From CAYZJR01 sp964503045 (lineage in GTDB: Bacteria; Cyanobacteriota; Vampirovibrionia; Obscuribacterales; Obscuribacteraceae), in contig CAZCZI010000030.1 of the NCBI GenBank assembly GCA_964503045.1, positions 1-64,000 on the forward strand: DNA of 64,000 nucleotides, given 5' to 3'. Shown here one piece after another: positions 1 through 9,595 of this stretch (the first letter of the stretch is position 1; the number at the start of each line of letters is the position of its first letter). Under the pieces are notes generated by a model. The model saw only the letters and a program-made list of their open reading frames with translations, was not told where the DNA came from and ran no database searches. A program made the translations under genes and the position numbers.

Positions 1-483
1 GTAGGCAGTTGCGGCGGACTCATAGATGGCAGCGTCTGGAAATTTTGGTACGTTTCCGGAGTGAATTGGATAATTCACGAAGGTGCGCCGCGGCACAGGT
101 ACCATCTGAAGTATGCAGAGTCTTCCGACGGCATCAACTGGCAGCGAGATGGTCGTGTTGCAATTGATTTTGCCGATGACTCGGAATACGCATTTGCGGC
201 TCCTAGAGTGCTCAAAACCGAGACGGGGTATCGAATGTGGTATTGTTTTCGGGGCGATGCCTACGCGATTGGCTACGCAGAGTCGAATGATGGAATTGGG
301 TGGAGGCGTTTCGATGAACAGGTTGAATTCATCGGAAACGACGAAGATTGGGACTCACAGATGAAATGCTACCCATACATCTTCGCCCACAATGATCAAT
401 TGTTCATGTTGTACAACGGTAATGGATATGGCGAAACTGGAATTGGTCTAGCTGTCCTGGAGAAGAACAACGAGCAACGATGA
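1..483 (+). CDS. Glycosidase-like beta-propeller protein, 5' end outside the window
   Basis: The frame is open from base 1, so only the C-terminal 160 residues are present. Two copies of a motif of the form YAESxDGIxWxR (LKYAESSDGINWQR and GYAESNDGIGWRR) lie about 45 residues apart. This is the blade repeat of five-bladed propeller glycosidase-like proteins (GH43/GH32/DUF377 group) often found among glycosyltransferase genes. The catalytic residues cannot be judged from this fragment. The stop overlaps the next start as ATGA, so it is translationally coupled to the GT2 gene. A role in trimming or recognising the glycan made by this locus is inference. Confidence 0.7.
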   Translation, partial: VGSCGGLIDGSVWKFWYVSGVNWIIHEGAPRHRYHLKYAESSDGINWQRDGRVAIDFADDSEYAFAAPRVLKTETGYRMWYCFRGDAYAIGYAESNDGIGWRRFDEQVEFIGNDEDWDSQMKCYPYIFAHNDQLFMLYNGNGYGETGIGLAVLEKNNEQR

Positions 484-1466
484 AACTTTCCATTGTCTCA
501 ACACTCTACTATTCGGAAGGATTCGTCCAAGAGTTCTGCAGGCGCATATCTGCAGCAGCCAGTCGTCTGACTGAAGACTTCGAAATTGTCCTGGTAAATG
601 ATGGATCTCCCGATCGTTCTTTGGAGAAGGCTAAGGAGCTCATCGATGAAGGACTACCTATTCGCTTAATCGATCTCTCTCGTAACTTTGGTCATCACAA
701 AGCAATGCTAACTGGCCTTAGGGTTGCACGTGGTGAGTATGTGTTTTTGATCGATTGCGACCTCGAAGAAGAACCTGAATGGCTTCAAGAGTTTTGGGAA
801 AGGTTGCATTCAGATTTAAGTCTCGATGTTGTGTACGGCGTTCAAAAACTCCGAAAGGGTGGCTTAGTTGAACGCTACTTCAACGGACTGTACTACCACA
901 TCTTTAATGCTCTGTCCGACTTTAAACTGCCGCCCAACCTCCTTGTTGTCCGTCTGATGAAGAGGTCTTTTGTAAACAGCCTTCTTCAATTCAGAGAAAC
1001 TGATGTTGTCTTTGCTGCGCTTTGCGAACTAGCGGGACACAAACAGCGCGCAATCGAGGTGAGCAAAGGACACAAGAATTCGACTACATACAACTTGCCT
1101 CGAAAGATCGCAATGATGATGAATTCGGTTGTTTCCTTTAGTGCTCGACCTTTGGAAATACTTTTCGGATTTGGACTTTCAATCTCCGTTGTGACGGTCA
1201 TCGTCTTGTGTACTGTCGTTTATTTGAGGCTCCTTCGCGGAGAGATATTGGAAGGCTGGACATCAATTTTACTTTCAATCTGGCTTCTCGGCGGGCTGAT
1301 TTTGATGGGTTTAGGACTGGTAGGAATATATCTTTCTCGCATTTTCTATCAAGTAAAGATGCGACCTCTCACTATCATCAAAGGTGACTACTTCAATCCT
1401 AGCCGTCTCGATATGGACGAAACTGATCATGCCGATTCTCAGCCAAAGCTGGCAGAGTTGAGCTGA
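480..1466 (+). CDS. GT2 glycosyltransferase, polyprenyl-phosphate type, two C-terminal membrane helices
   Basis: The protein has 328 residues. The N-terminal GT-A domain carries the nucleotide-binding segment VLVNDGSPDRS (about residues 37-47) and a DxD-type metal site in LIDCDLEEEPE (about 91-101). Two hydrophobic helices (about 220-250 and 262-292) end the protein. This is the DPM1/GtrB/ArnC layout, in which a sugar is moved from a nucleotide to a polyprenyl-phosphate carrier at the inner face of the membrane. It overlaps the upstream gene by 4 bp and is followed 4 bp later by a polytopic membrane protein, which suggests a charge-and-flip or charge-and-transfer pair. The exact sugar is unknown. 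Confidence 0.87.
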   Translation: MKLSIVSTLYYSEGFVQEFCRRISAAASRLTEDFEIVLVNDGSPDRSLEKAKELIDEGLPIRLIDLSRNFGHHKAMLTGLRVARGEYVFLIDCDLEEEPEWLQEFWERLHSDLSLDVVYGVQKLRKGGLVERYFNGLYYHIFNALSDFKLPPNLLVVRLMKRSFVNSLLQFRETDVVFAALCELAGHKQRAIEVSKGHKNSTTYNLPRKIAMMMNSVVSFSARPLEILFGFGLSISVVTVIVLCTVVYLRLLRGEILEGWTSILLSIWLLGGLILMGLGLVGIYLSRIFYQVKMRPLTIIKGDYFNPSRLDMDETDHADSQPKLAELS

Positions 1467-1470
1467 CCGA

Positions 1471-3816
1471 ATGCAGCAAGAGTCTGAGGGCTTACAAAGT
1501 TCTGCGACCGTAGATCACTCAGTCGCAGAGCCCAAGATCTTACGAAGTGCTTATTTCAATGCAGCGGTCTGTGCGATATCGATTGCATTGTCTGCTGCTC
1601 TAGTGCTGCGCCTCATCTATTTGGTGCTGAGTACAGGAAACGTTTGTCTTACCAATGACTATCAATATCTTTTGCCTATTGTTGATGGAATTCTCAGTCC
1701 ATCAATAGACTGGAAAATGGTTATTAATGAGTGTTTTGAGAACTCGCACTTCCTGTTTCTGCCAACTTTGTTCTGTTGTTTCAACGCGGCAATGTTTGAG
1801 TGGAACATCAAAATTGATTGCATAGTTGGAATCGTTCTTGCTGCGCTTCGGTGCCTACTCTTTTTCGATTGCTTGACGCTAACTGTGAGTCAGCACCGCA
1901 GTCGGTGGATAGTCCTCCTGTCCATATTTGCTTTGACATTCGGTTCAACCGCTTTGTCCTGCTATGATTTTGGACAAGCCAGTATCACCGGTGGTATCGG
2001 CATGCTTGGATTTGCCTTGGGAGTATGGGCCACTTCCAAATATCCAGGACTGCTGAAAGGCGACATTTTGATGCTGCTGAGCGGTATTGTCGTAGCACTG
2101 TGCGCAGGCTACTGGATTCCAGCATGGTGCGCATTCGGTGTTGTGCTTCTTATGTGTCGTGTGCGTACGCTTCGGACTTGGAGCATCTTCGCAATTGGTC
2201 TAGGTCTTTCGGCGATTCCTACGCTTTTGCATTTGGGAATGAACTCAGGCGACGCACCCAAGCTGGTTGCATACTTCAATTGGCCATTCATTCTTAATAC
2301 CTTGGGGCGCTGCTTTGCTAAGAGAATTGGAGTCACTTCCGAGCCGCTGTTTCTCTCTCAGCTAGGTGGCTGGATTGCGATATGTTCGTTGTTTGTGTTT
2401 AGTCTGTTAGCGCCGATTCGCCGCTCTGATAGCCGTTATGCAGCAGCATTGGGAGTAAGCATATTTGGATGTTTAAGCATCTGGCTTACTAGTTTGTTTC
2501 GGACGAATGTTGCTCCCTGGTATGCAGGCTTCGCCGTTTTTGTATGGATTGGAATTGCTGGTCTTGCAGCTCTCTGCGTATCAGGCGATGCTCTGAACAA
2601 GGAACCTCGAAAGAAATCCAAAGTGTTCAAGTGGGCGGGCATCGCACTGTTTCTGGGTTGCGGGTGCTTGTACTTGATGACGAATTTGAAAACACAAGAC
2701 ATGGATTTTTGGGCAGAGACTAGGTCTGAGGCGACTGACTCTTGTGTGCGGAATTTTTCAATTGCTCCAACATATGCTGAGCGCACCGTGTTTCTTGGAC
2801 ATGTTGGTGATTTTGACCGCTTCTATAAATTGAGTGAAGTTCTTCGCCGTAGGCACTGGTCGACTTTCGCTACTCATCAAGTCTGGTCTCTTCAGGGTGA
2901 TTTCATTCTTCCTACAGTGGCTGTTCATGCTGGTCCTGATGAGTCGGGGATTAGATGGGTTAGTGGGACGAATGCGCAATCGAAAAAATCTTGGAATAAC
3001 CCGGAGCACCTAAACCTTGCCCTTCAGAAGTCCGCGAGCGTTTCCTGGAAGCTGACGGTGCCGGCTAATGCAATCCGAGCTGAATTTAAAACCAAATTGC
3101 TTGCATCTTCCAGCAGTGCTGCCACGGTGCGAGCAAGTAGTGGGAGTGAAATTTTGAAGAGTTTTTCAGCCAAAGTTGGTGATTCAATTCTGATTGATCT
3201 CATGCCATACAAAGGACGCAAAATCGAAATTTATCTCTCTGCAGAGCCTGGGCCGGCTTCAAATTCAAGTACTGTATTTGAACGCCCAATTGTTGAAATT
3301 GCTGATCCGTCAACTCGCGAGAAAGAGTTGTGCGTTCCTTCAAACACATCAAAGTCTGAATACTTTCCGAGGCAATCTGCTGATGACATTGTCCTAACTA
3401 GCAATAGGGCGAAATGGGACGAATCGGATCTGAAGCGATCTGCCTTCGTTAGCGACAGATTTGTCGATTACACGACTACTGGAAGCCAACCGAAGTTGAC
3501 CCTGAAAGATGATTTGTCTGTATCGCCGCGGCAGTTTTCTCACTTTGTTTTTGAAGTGAAGGCTGATTCGAAAGTGAAGGTACCGAGAGCGGCTTGCATT
3601 GGCTTTGTCGTAAATCGGGATAAATTGGTCCAAAAGATTGTGCCGTTGTTGCCGACTGAAGGTTTGCAAGGCTATGCCTACGAGCTCAAACTGCTTGAAC
3701 TCGAAAGTACCGACAGAATTACCGGCTTAGAAATTCTTCCCGTATACGTGAGACCGGCAGGCGAGAGTCTCGCGATTTCAATCGGTGACATCAGATTTTC
3801 GAAATTTGCCCAATAG
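1471..3816 (+). CDS. Large polytopic membrane protein, possible GT-C glycosyltransferase with soluble C-terminal domain
   Basis: The protein has 781 residues. About ten hydrophobic segments fill residues 35-405, with an acidic first loop (TNDYQYLLPIVDG) of the kind that follows the first helix in GT-C enzymes. Residues 410-781 are soluble and serine/lysine-rich with beta-strand character. No family was recognised. It lies 4 bp after a GT2 of polyprenyl-phosphate type, so it may use the lipid-linked sugar that enzyme makes; this rests on context. Two other proteins in the window (15571-18327 and 18314-20923) have the same overall plan of membrane N-half and soluble C-half. Confidence 0.6.
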   Translation: MQQESEGLQSSATVDHSVAEPKILRSAYFNAAVCAISIALSAALVLRLIYLVLSTGNVCLTNDYQYLLPIVDGILSPSIDWKMVINECFENSHFLFLPTLFCCFNAAMFEWNIKIDCIVGIVLAALRCLLFFDCLTLTVSQHRSRWIVLLSIFALTFGSTALSCYDFGQASITGGIGMLGFALGVWATSKYPGLLKGDILMLLSGIVVALCAGYWIPAWCAFGVVLLMCRVRTLRTWSIFAIGLGLSAIPTLLHLGMNSGDAPKLVAYFNWPFILNTLGRCFAKRIGVTSEPLFLSQLGGWIAICSLFVFSLLAPIRRSDSRYAAALGVSIFGCLSIWLTSLFRTNVAPWYAGFAVFVWIGIAGLAALCVSGDALNKEPRKKSKVFKWAGIALFLGCGCLYLMTNLKTQDMDFWAETRSEATDSCVRNFSIAPTYAERTVFLGHVGDFDRFYKLSEVLRRRHWSTFATHQVWSLQGDFILPTVAVHAGPDESGIRWVSGTNAQSKKSWNNPEHLNLALQKSASVSWKLTVPANAIRAEFKTKLLASSSSAATVRASSGSEILKSFSAKVGDSILIDLMPYKGRKIEIYLSAEPGPASNSSTVFERPIVEIADPSTREKELCVPSNTSKSEYFPRQSADDIVLTSNRAKWDESDLKRSAFVSDRFVDYTTTGSQPKLTLKDDLSVSPRQFSHFVFEVKADSKVKVPRAACIGFVVNRDKLVQKIVPLLPTEGLQGYAYELKLLELESTDRITGLEILPVYVRPAGESLAISIGDIRFSKFAQ

Positions 3817-3938
3817 ATTTCATAGTTCTATGAGTCTCATTTAAGGCTGTGGTTACACGAAAGTCATACATGCGGAAACCGAAGTACAACGGTCGATGCA
3901 CGCGATAAAATGAGGTCTTCTCGAGACTTTCTGGAATC

Positions 3939-4655
3939 ATGTCAAAAACCGTTGCCATAATTCAATCTAACTACATTCCCTGGAAGGGCTATTTTGACAT
4001 CATAAATAGCGTGGACGAATTCGTTTTGTTTGATGATGTGCAATATACGCGCAGGGATTGGCGTAATCGCAACAAGATAAAGACACCCGCTGGGCTAAAG
4101 TGGCTTACAATTCCTGTCGAAGTAAAAGGGAAGTTCTTTCAAAAGATCAGAGAGACGCGTGTTGCTGATGATAAGTGGGTGAAGGAGCATTGGAACTCGA
4201 TTATTCATTCATATGCGAAATCAGAGTGTTTTGCGAAGTATAGTCAGCAGTTTGAGAAGCTGTACGAAGAAGCCAGCGGTCTTGAGCTTTTGAGTGACAT
4301 CAACTTTCTCTTCATCAAAGCAATATGTGATGTCTTAGGAATCCAGACCAATTTTGTCTGGTCTTCCGAGTTTGAGTTGAAAGACGACAAAACCGAACGC
4401 TTGCTCAGTATCTGTCAGCAAACGGGGGCGACCACTTATGTTTCAGGAGCTGCCGCAAAAGGTTACCTTGACGTCAAGGCTTTTGAGAGTGAGGGCATAA
4501 GCGTGCATTGGTTTGAGTACGAGGGTTATCTGGAGTACAGTCAAATGCATGGACCATTTGATCACTATGTTTCTATTCTCGATTTGATTTTCAATGTTGG
4601 CGAAGATGCACCCAATTACATGTTGAGTTTTGGACGCGTTGCAAATGCAATTTAA
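3939..4655 (+). CDS. WbqC-like family protein
   Basis: The protein has 238 residues. The N-terminus contains VAIIQSNYIPWKGYFDII, then DEFVLFDDVQYTRRDWRNRN and later GATTYVSGAAAKGYL, which match the WbqC family (PF08889). Its members sit in O-antigen and capsule loci and are thought to help modify amino sugars; the reaction is not well defined. It begins 122 bp after the preceding stop and is followed 27 bp later by a NeuD-like acetyltransferase in the same direction. With the oppositely oriented WecE and methyltransferase genes beyond, the neighbourhood fits decoration of an amino-deoxy sugar. Confidence 0.85.
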   Translation: MSKTVAIIQSNYIPWKGYFDIINSVDEFVLFDDVQYTRRDWRNRNKIKTPAGLKWLTIPVEVKGKFFQKIRETRVADDKWVKEHWNSIIHSYAKSECFAKYSQQFEKLYEEASGLELLSDINFLFIKAICDVLGIQTNFVWSSEFELKDDKTERLLSICQQTGATTYVSGAAAKGYLDVKAFESEGISVHWFEYEGYLEYSQMHGPFDHYVSILDLIFNVGEDAPNYMLSFGRVANAI

Positions 4656-4682
4656 GACGAGAGGCAAGGGGCCCAAGTTCTA

Positions 4683-5342
4683 ATGGAAAAACTAGTAATT
4701 TTCGGCAACAAGGAGATTGCGCAGATCGCGCACTTTTACTTGACCCGCGATAGTGAATATAAGATTGAAGCTTTTACTGCTGACGCAGAGTACATCAAAG
4801 AAGATAGGTTCTGCGATCTTCCAGTAGTTCCATTTGAACAAGTTACTGAGATTTATCCACCGGATGAATTCAAAATGTTCATCGCGGTTAGCTATGCTCA
4901 GCTCAACAAAGTGCGGGCGCAAAAGTTTGAGCAGGCCAAAGAGCGAGGCTACAAACTCATTAGTTATGTCAGTTCAAAGGTCTCAGGATGGGGCGACACG
5001 AAGATTGGCGAAAACTGTTTCATCCTCGAAGACAATACACTGCAGCCATTCGTTAGGATTGGCGACAATACCACTATCTGGAGTGGCAATCACATTGGGC
5101 ATCACGCAACGATCGGCAACCACTGCTTTATTACGTCGCATGTGGTAATTTCTGGTGGTGTCGTCATTGATGACTATAGCTTTGTTGGAGTCAATGCGAC
5201 TCTTCGTGACCACATCAGAATCGGAAAAGGATGTCTAATTGGCGCCGGTGCAATCGTCCTTCATGATGTGGAAGATGATGGCTTGTTGAAGACTGTAGGC
5301 ACAGAGCGCGCGAAAGTCCCTGCCAGCAAGATTCGAATTTAG
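4683..5342 (+). CDS. NeuD/PglD-like sugar O- or N-acetyltransferase
   Basis: The protein has 219 residues. Residues 1-80 form a PglD-type N-terminal Rossmann-like domain (LVIFGNKEIAQIAHFYL), and residues 95-210 form a left-handed beta-helix of hexapeptide repeats (IGENCFI, IGDNTTI, IGHHATI, IGNHCFI, IGKGCLI). Histidines in the IGHHATIGNHC stretch lie where the catalytic base is expected. This family acetylates sialic acid or UDP-/dTDP-4-amino sugars using acetyl-CoA. WecE downstream on the opposite strand could supply a 4-amino sugar. The gene converges with the methyltransferase gene, with 9 bp between the stops. Confidence 0.85.
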   Translation: MEKLVIFGNKEIAQIAHFYLTRDSEYKIEAFTADAEYIKEDRFCDLPVVPFEQVTEIYPPDEFKMFIAVSYAQLNKVRAQKFEQAKERGYKLISYVSSKVSGWGDTKIGENCFILEDNTLQPFVRIGDNTTIWSGNHIGHHATIGNHCFITSHVVISGGVVIDDYSFVGVNATLRDHIRIGKGCLIGAGAIVLHDVEDDGLLKTVGTERAKVPASKIRI

Positions 5343-5351
5343 CGAGAAAAG

Positions 5352-5975
5352 CTATTTTTTCACAACCAGCGTGAATTCGTAGAGTCCATAGTCATGGAGC
5401 ACTGCGACCTGCTTTCCATACTGTCGTTTACACAAATCGAAGTAGTAGCAAGGATCTGCGTAGTACAAATCACTGCGTTTAAACTCCGGGTCGGAGTAAG
5501 AGGTGAGCATGTTGAATGCAAAACCTTTTGTACAAGATGCATTTACAGCTTCGATTGTTTCTTCGACGTACTTCTTCCAGCTGTCTTCGGTATGCTCGAA
5601 CATGACATTGAAGATACCGCTGATTACTGTATAGCTTGCTGGAGAGTCACTCCATGAGGCTGGATCATTGGTGAAGGAGGCTTTCTTGTCTGCGGCAAAG
5701 AGCTTCTGTGCTTGCTCAGTCATCTTTGTCGCCCAGTCAAAACCAATGTAGTTGCAGTTTGATCCACGACTGCGAAGAAAGGTCAGAAGCGCACCATAAC
5801 CGCAGCCGTAGTCGATAATGCTGTCGTCATCCGCTAGGTCAAATCGACAAATAAGTTGCTGAAAACGATTGATTTGTCCTGCTTCGCTGTTCCAATCAAC
5901 TCCAGCTGCAGTTGGCCCGTGTTCAATGAGTTTGTTTGTGTAGTAATCGACTACAGTTTGCTTGATCGTACTCAT
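5352..5975 (-). CDS. Class I SAM-dependent methyltransferase
   Basis: The protein has 207 residues. SAM-binding motif I is IDYGCGYG at residues 54-61, followed by an acidic end to strand 2 (YIGFDWATKM). The start ATG follows the stop TAA of wecE with no spacing, so the two genes form a tight operon transcribed wecE first. The substrate is unknown; methylation of the WecE product or of a glycan terminus is inferred only from this coupling. The unusual SWSDSPASYTVISGIFNVMFEH stretch after motif I could bind substrate. Confidence 0.85.
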   Translation of the reverse strand: MSTIKQTVVDYYTNKLIEHGPTAAGVDWNSEAGQINRFQQLICRFDLADDDSIIDYGCGYGALLTFLRSRGSNCNYIGFDWATKMTEQAQKLFAADKKASFTNDPASWSDSPASYTVISGIFNVMFEHTEDSWKKYVEETIEAVNASCTKGFAFNMLTSYSDPEFKRSDLYYADPCYYFDLCKRQYGKQVAVLHDYGLYEFTLVVKK

Positions 5976-7172
5976 TTATTCTCCCTCAAAGAAACGGAAA
6001 ACCTCTTCCACGACAAGATTCAGTTCTTGCTGTGAGAGGGTGGGCCACATAGGCAATCGGGCGAGTCTGCCGCTGAGATCTTCTGTCAGTGCGAGATCGC
6101 CGTGTGTCCGACCAAAGCGTTGGCCGGCTGGCGACGAGTGGAGTGGGATGTAGTGGAAAACGCAGTTGATGCCTCTTGCGTTTAACGTCTCCAGAAATTG
6201 GTCTCTTCTAGCCCTCGATTGAAGCAGTAAGTAGTAGATGTGACCATTGATTTCGCAGTCGGTCGGCAAAGTTGGACGACGAATCAGTCCCCGCTTTTCG
6301 AGAGGCTCTAGGGCGTTGTGGTAGTGCATCCAGGCTTCGACACGACGCTTTGTGATGTCTTCGCCCTTGCTGAATTGGGCCCAGAGAAATGCAGCCATCA
6401 ACTCGCTTGCTGGAAATGAAGAGCCAAGCTCCTTCCATGTGTACTTATCTGTTTGCCCAAGGAAGAATTCTCTTCTGTTTGTACCCTTCTCCCAAACGAT
6501 GTAGGCATCGTCGACGTAGTCTTTGTTGTTGACCAGAAGCGCTCCGCCTTCGCCGGCAATTATGTTTTTGGTTTCGTGAAAACTGAGAGCTGCAAAATCT
6601 CCTCTGCATCCGACCGGTTCACCACCGGAGGTGGCAAGCACGGCATGAGCTGCGTCTTCGATGACGAGCAAGGAGTGTTTCTTCGCTATACGCATAATCG
6701 CATTCATGTCGCAGCTGACGCCCGCATAGTGAACCGGGACGATGGCTCGAGTCTTTTCTGTAACTGCTGCTTCGATCAGTTTTTCGTCGATATTCAAAAC
6801 GTCGGGGCGAATGTCTACGAAAACAGGGACGGCGCCGCGCAACACAAAGGCTGAAGCCGTCGTGACGAATGTAAACGATGGCATGATGACTTCGTCGCCG
6901 GGTTGAAGCTTCGCCAGGATCGCTGCCATTTCTAATGCAGCGGTGCCTGAGTGGGTTAAAAAAGCTTTAGGGGAGCCGAAAGAAGATTCCAACCATTGAT
7001 GACACTTTTGAGTGAAGGCGCCGTTGCCGGATAGATGCGCATTATTGATGGCTTGCTGAATGAAGTCGAATTCATCGCCAGTCACGTACGGCTTATTGAA
7101 TGGCACGCGAGGGCGAGCCGAAGGGTTGGCTTGCGCGGTGGTCACTTGCAATACGTTGGTGCTTTCCATCAC
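5976..7172 (-). CDS. wecE: dTDP-4-amino-4,6-dideoxygalactose transaminase (WecE/RffA), DegT family
   Basis: The protein has 398 residues. It is a fold-type I PLP aminotransferase: THSGTAALEMAA (about 73-84) holds phosphate, D173 in IEDAAHA contacts the pyridinium nitrogen, and K202 in SFHETKN is the Schiff-base lysine. The HETKN-IIAGEGGA segment and the C-terminal FHYIPLHSSPAGQRFGR are the features separating WecE/RffA from other DegT enzymes. It converts dTDP-4-keto-6-deoxyglucose to the 4-amino sugar using glutamate. Two adjacent ATGs (7172 and 7169) could start it. It is followed directly by the methyltransferase gene. Genes for the dTDP-sugar precursor are not in this window. Confidence 0.88.
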   Translation of the reverse strand: MMESTNVLQVTTAQANPSARPRVPFNKPYVTGDEFDFIQQAINNAHLSGNGAFTQKCHQWLESSFGSPKAFLTHSGTAALEMAAILAKLQPGDEVIMPSFTFVTTASAFVLRGAVPVFVDIRPDVLNIDEKLIEAAVTEKTRAIVPVHYAGVSCDMNAIMRIAKKHSLLVIEDAAHAVLATSGGEPVGCRGDFAALSFHETKNIIAGEGGALLVNNKDYVDDAYIVWEKGTNRREFFLGQTDKYTWKELGSSFPASELMAAFLWAQFSKGEDITKRRVEAWMHYHNALEPLEKRGLIRRPTLPTDCEINGHIYYLLLQSRARRDQFLETLNARGINCVFHYIPLHSSPAGQRFGRTHGDLALTEDLSGRLARLPMWPTLSQQELNLVVEEVFRFFEGE

Positions 7173-7289
7173 TTATCTCTTTTAGGAACCATCGAATGAT
7201 AACGCAGGCGCCCTGACCCTAACGTAGATGCAGTTAAGGTGGTACTTGGCTTGTGAGTAAAACAGAAGAATTGGCGGGCTGTCATCTCA

Positions 7290-7295
7290 TATAAT
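7290..7295 (+). promoter_or_regulatory. Possible -10 element for the acyltransferase gene
   Basis: A perfect TATAAT lies 34 bp upstream of the 7329 start, in the divergent gap between wecE and the acyltransferase gene. No convincing -35 is seen at 16-18 bp, so it is a weak call. Confidence 0.3.
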
Positions 7296-7328
7296 GACAT
7301 GCTCAAACTGCCATAGGTGTAGCTTTTG

Positions 7329-8510
7329 ATGTCTGTAGTCGCGGAAAGAAATGCATCCGCCTCTAAACCTGAAATTCAGCCGAAACAGGCGGTCTATTTT
7401 CCGGGACTCAACCCTCTCCGTTTCTTTGCTGCGACCGGTGTCGTGGTGCATCACCTCGAGCAAATTAAAAGCTCTTTTGGATTTCCAAACTGCGCCGATC
7501 TTTGGATCGCAACGGCTGTCGGCAAGGAAAGCGTGCGCCTTTTCTTCGTTTTGAGCGGTTTTCTTATCACGTACTTGCTGCTGATGGAGAAAGATTCCAT
7601 CGGAAGCATTGATGTGAAGTCATTCTATAGGCGCAGGATTCTTCGAATCTGGCCTCTATATTTCGCAATCGTTTTGCTTTCGTTTGTTGCAATGCCTCTG
7701 TTTCTCGATTGCACAGGACTCCTTCCGCACGCTGTCTCGGACGGCATGCACAAGCTCTATCAAGACTATTTTGCCAAACTTGCGCTTTACTGCAGTTTCT
7801 TGCCTAACCTGACGGTGTACATGTATGAGCCGGTTTACGGTGGTGGGCACCTGTGGTCGATTGCAGCTGAAGAACAATTCTATTTGATGTGGCCGCTCCT
7901 TTTGATCTGTTTTCAGAAGGCGCCTCTAGTCGGTTTTCTAGCAATACTCGCGACCAAATTTGCTGTGCTGCTTGGCTTGCAGCATGCCGCACAATCCAAG
8001 ATTCTCTACGCTATCTCTGGCTCAATTCAGTCCAATGGCGTCGAGTCGTTCGTGGCGGGAGGCGTCATGGCCTGGCTTTTCTTGAAAAAGAGAACGCTCG
8101 CGGAGCGAATCGTGAAAAATCCAACCGTCATTTGTTTGGGCGTCGTTGGAATCATTACGTGTCTCATGGTCGAAGTGCCTTGCTACGTTTTGATTATGAA
8201 CATCTGCTTTGCCTGGCTTGTCGCATATCAATGCACAAAGGCAAGTGGCACGAGTGTTGTAGATCGATTCCTTCGGTACATGGGGACAATTTCGTACGGA
8301 ATCTATATGTTTCATCCTGTCGTCATTTTCTGTACGCTCACATTCGCGCAGCTTCTTCCACCGCTGCCGGCACCAGTAATAAATCTAGTTCTCTATTCAA
8401 GTGTGCTTATCGTGACAATTTTGATTTCGTCAGGCAGCTACGAATGTTTTGAAAAGGTTTTCCTAAAACAAAAAGAGCGGCTAGCCAAAGTGCAAAGCCG
8501 GAGTTGCTAG
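7329..8510 (+). CDS. Acyltransferase family 3 membrane protein (OafA/YrhL-like)
   Basis: The protein has 393 residues and about ten membrane helices. Family marks are LNPLRFFAATGVVVHHLE with the conserved His pair near residue 48, RRRILRIWPLYF (about 105-116) and SIAAEEQFYLMWPLL (about 178-192). Such proteins move acetyl or other short acyl groups across the membrane onto surface sugars. A TTG at 7326 is in frame but ATG 7329 is preferred, with AGGTG about 10 bp upstream. It lacks the SGNH domain fused to some relatives. Its stop TAG interlocks with the stop of the converging LRR gene in a CTAG palindrome. Confidence 0.87.
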   Translation: MSVVAERNASASKPEIQPKQAVYFPGLNPLRFFAATGVVVHHLEQIKSSFGFPNCADLWIATAVGKESVRLFFVLSGFLITYLLLMEKDSIGSIDVKSFYRRRILRIWPLYFAIVLLSFVAMPLFLDCTGLLPHAVSDGMHKLYQDYFAKLALYCSFLPNLTVYMYEPVYGGGHLWSIAAEEQFYLMWPLLLICFQKAPLVGFLAILATKFAVLLGLQHAAQSKILYAISGSIQSNGVESFVAGGVMAWLFLKKRTLAERIVKNPTVICLGVVGIITCLMVEVPCYVLIMNICFAWLVAYQCTKASGTSVVDRFLRYMGTISYGIYMFHPVVIFCTLTFAQLLPPLPAPVINLVLYSSVLIVTILISSGSYECFEKVFLKQKERLAKVQSRSC

Positions 8511-9418
8511 AGCCCAACAGCCTTTTGGCGAGTGCGGGCTAAGGTAGACTGCAATGAGCGCTCCGAATAGTTAAACTCCAAATCGGGGCGGTTTCTGCGT
8601 ATTATTTCTGCCCCTTTTATTGTTATCAGTGTTTCGTTTGCGCTGAGACTTCGAAGTTTCGGCATAGCACAAAGGTTCTGAATAGCGTTATCCGTTACCT
8701 TGGTTTGGCTTATGTCTAAAGCTTCGAGGTTGGCGGCCGCCAGTGATTCGATTGTTTTATCACCAGCCGGTGTTTCTGCTATTGCGAGACTTTGAAGGTG
8801 TTTCAGCAAACCAAGTCCTTGCCCAAACGCATCATCGAGTCGAGTACGACTCAACCATAAATGGCTCAGCACTGGCAGGTCGGCGAGATGTGTGAGCGTG
8901 CGCCCTGTAACCTTGCAATCCCAAAGCGACAGATGCTCGAGTTTTTGGAGATTCGAAATTGGCTCTAGACCCTTATCGGATAATTTGGTTCTACTCAAAT
9001 CTAGTGTTGTTAGCGAGTTGAGACTCTGCAATTGCTTCAGTCCTTCATCCGATACTTTCGTCCAGTTGAGTTGAAGGTGTCTCAAATTACTCAGAGCGCG
9101 CAGTTCGGAAAGATCTCTGTCCGTGACATTGCAGAAACTCAGCTGGAGGTGTCTAAGATCGCATAGATGTGCAATGTGTTTTAGTTGGCTTCCGTCGAAA
9201 GTGGCGGCGTGGCAGATGAGTTCTTCAACTCCTTGTGTAGGCAAATCACGAATCCAGGTCAGGTCGTCGACGTTAGGAGCCAGTCTTATCCTTATGATTG
9301 CGCTGGACTCTACAGTCAAGTCGCCCTGCGCTTCACCTGCGTACAGAAATGCACCATGCTCATCCCTCGCATAAATGCGCCCGACTGAGTGATTGGGAAA
9401 GTGAAACGATATTGCCAT
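8507..9418 (-). CDS. Leucine-rich-repeat protein with eight 24-residue repeats
   Basis: The protein has 303 residues and no signal peptide. From about residue 85 there are eight consecutive units of the form LxxLxLxxTxVTDxGLxxLxxLx, nearly all exactly 24 residues, for example LRHLQLNWTKVSDEGLKQL and LTTLDLSRTKLSDKGLEPI. The N-terminal 80 residues are not a repeat and look beta-rich. This is the bacterial GALA-like or RNI-like LRR type, usually a binding scaffold. It shares the four-base CTAG with the preceding gene's stop. Its place inside a glycan cluster gives no clear function. Confidence 0.82.
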   Translation of the reverse strand: MAISFHFPNHSVGRIYARDEHGAFLYAGEAQGDLTVESSAIIRIRLAPNVDDLTWIRDLPTQGVEELICHAATFDGSQLKHIAHLCDLRHLQLSFCNVTDRDLSELRALSNLRHLQLNWTKVSDEGLKQLQSLNSLTTLDLSRTKLSDKGLEPISNLQKLEHLSLWDCKVTGRTLTHLADLPVLSHLWLSRTRLDDAFGQGLGLLKHLQSLAIAETPAGDKTIESLAAANLEALDISQTKVTDNAIQNLCAMPKLRSLSANETLITIKGAEIIRRNRPDLEFNYSERSLQSTLARTRQKAVGL

Positions 9419-9595
9419 TTGCCTGCTGTTTCTCGCGTCTTCAAATCACAGAATATTTGAGTTGATGGAGAGTTCTGTTAATAATTGCTCATTATGAAGG
9501 CGCGGTTTAGGGCTTCTTAGCCGCGCGCTTCAGGCATATGGGGATTCACTACCATGTTATGCTGACCGTGTTGTTATTGTCGAATCGAACGAGTC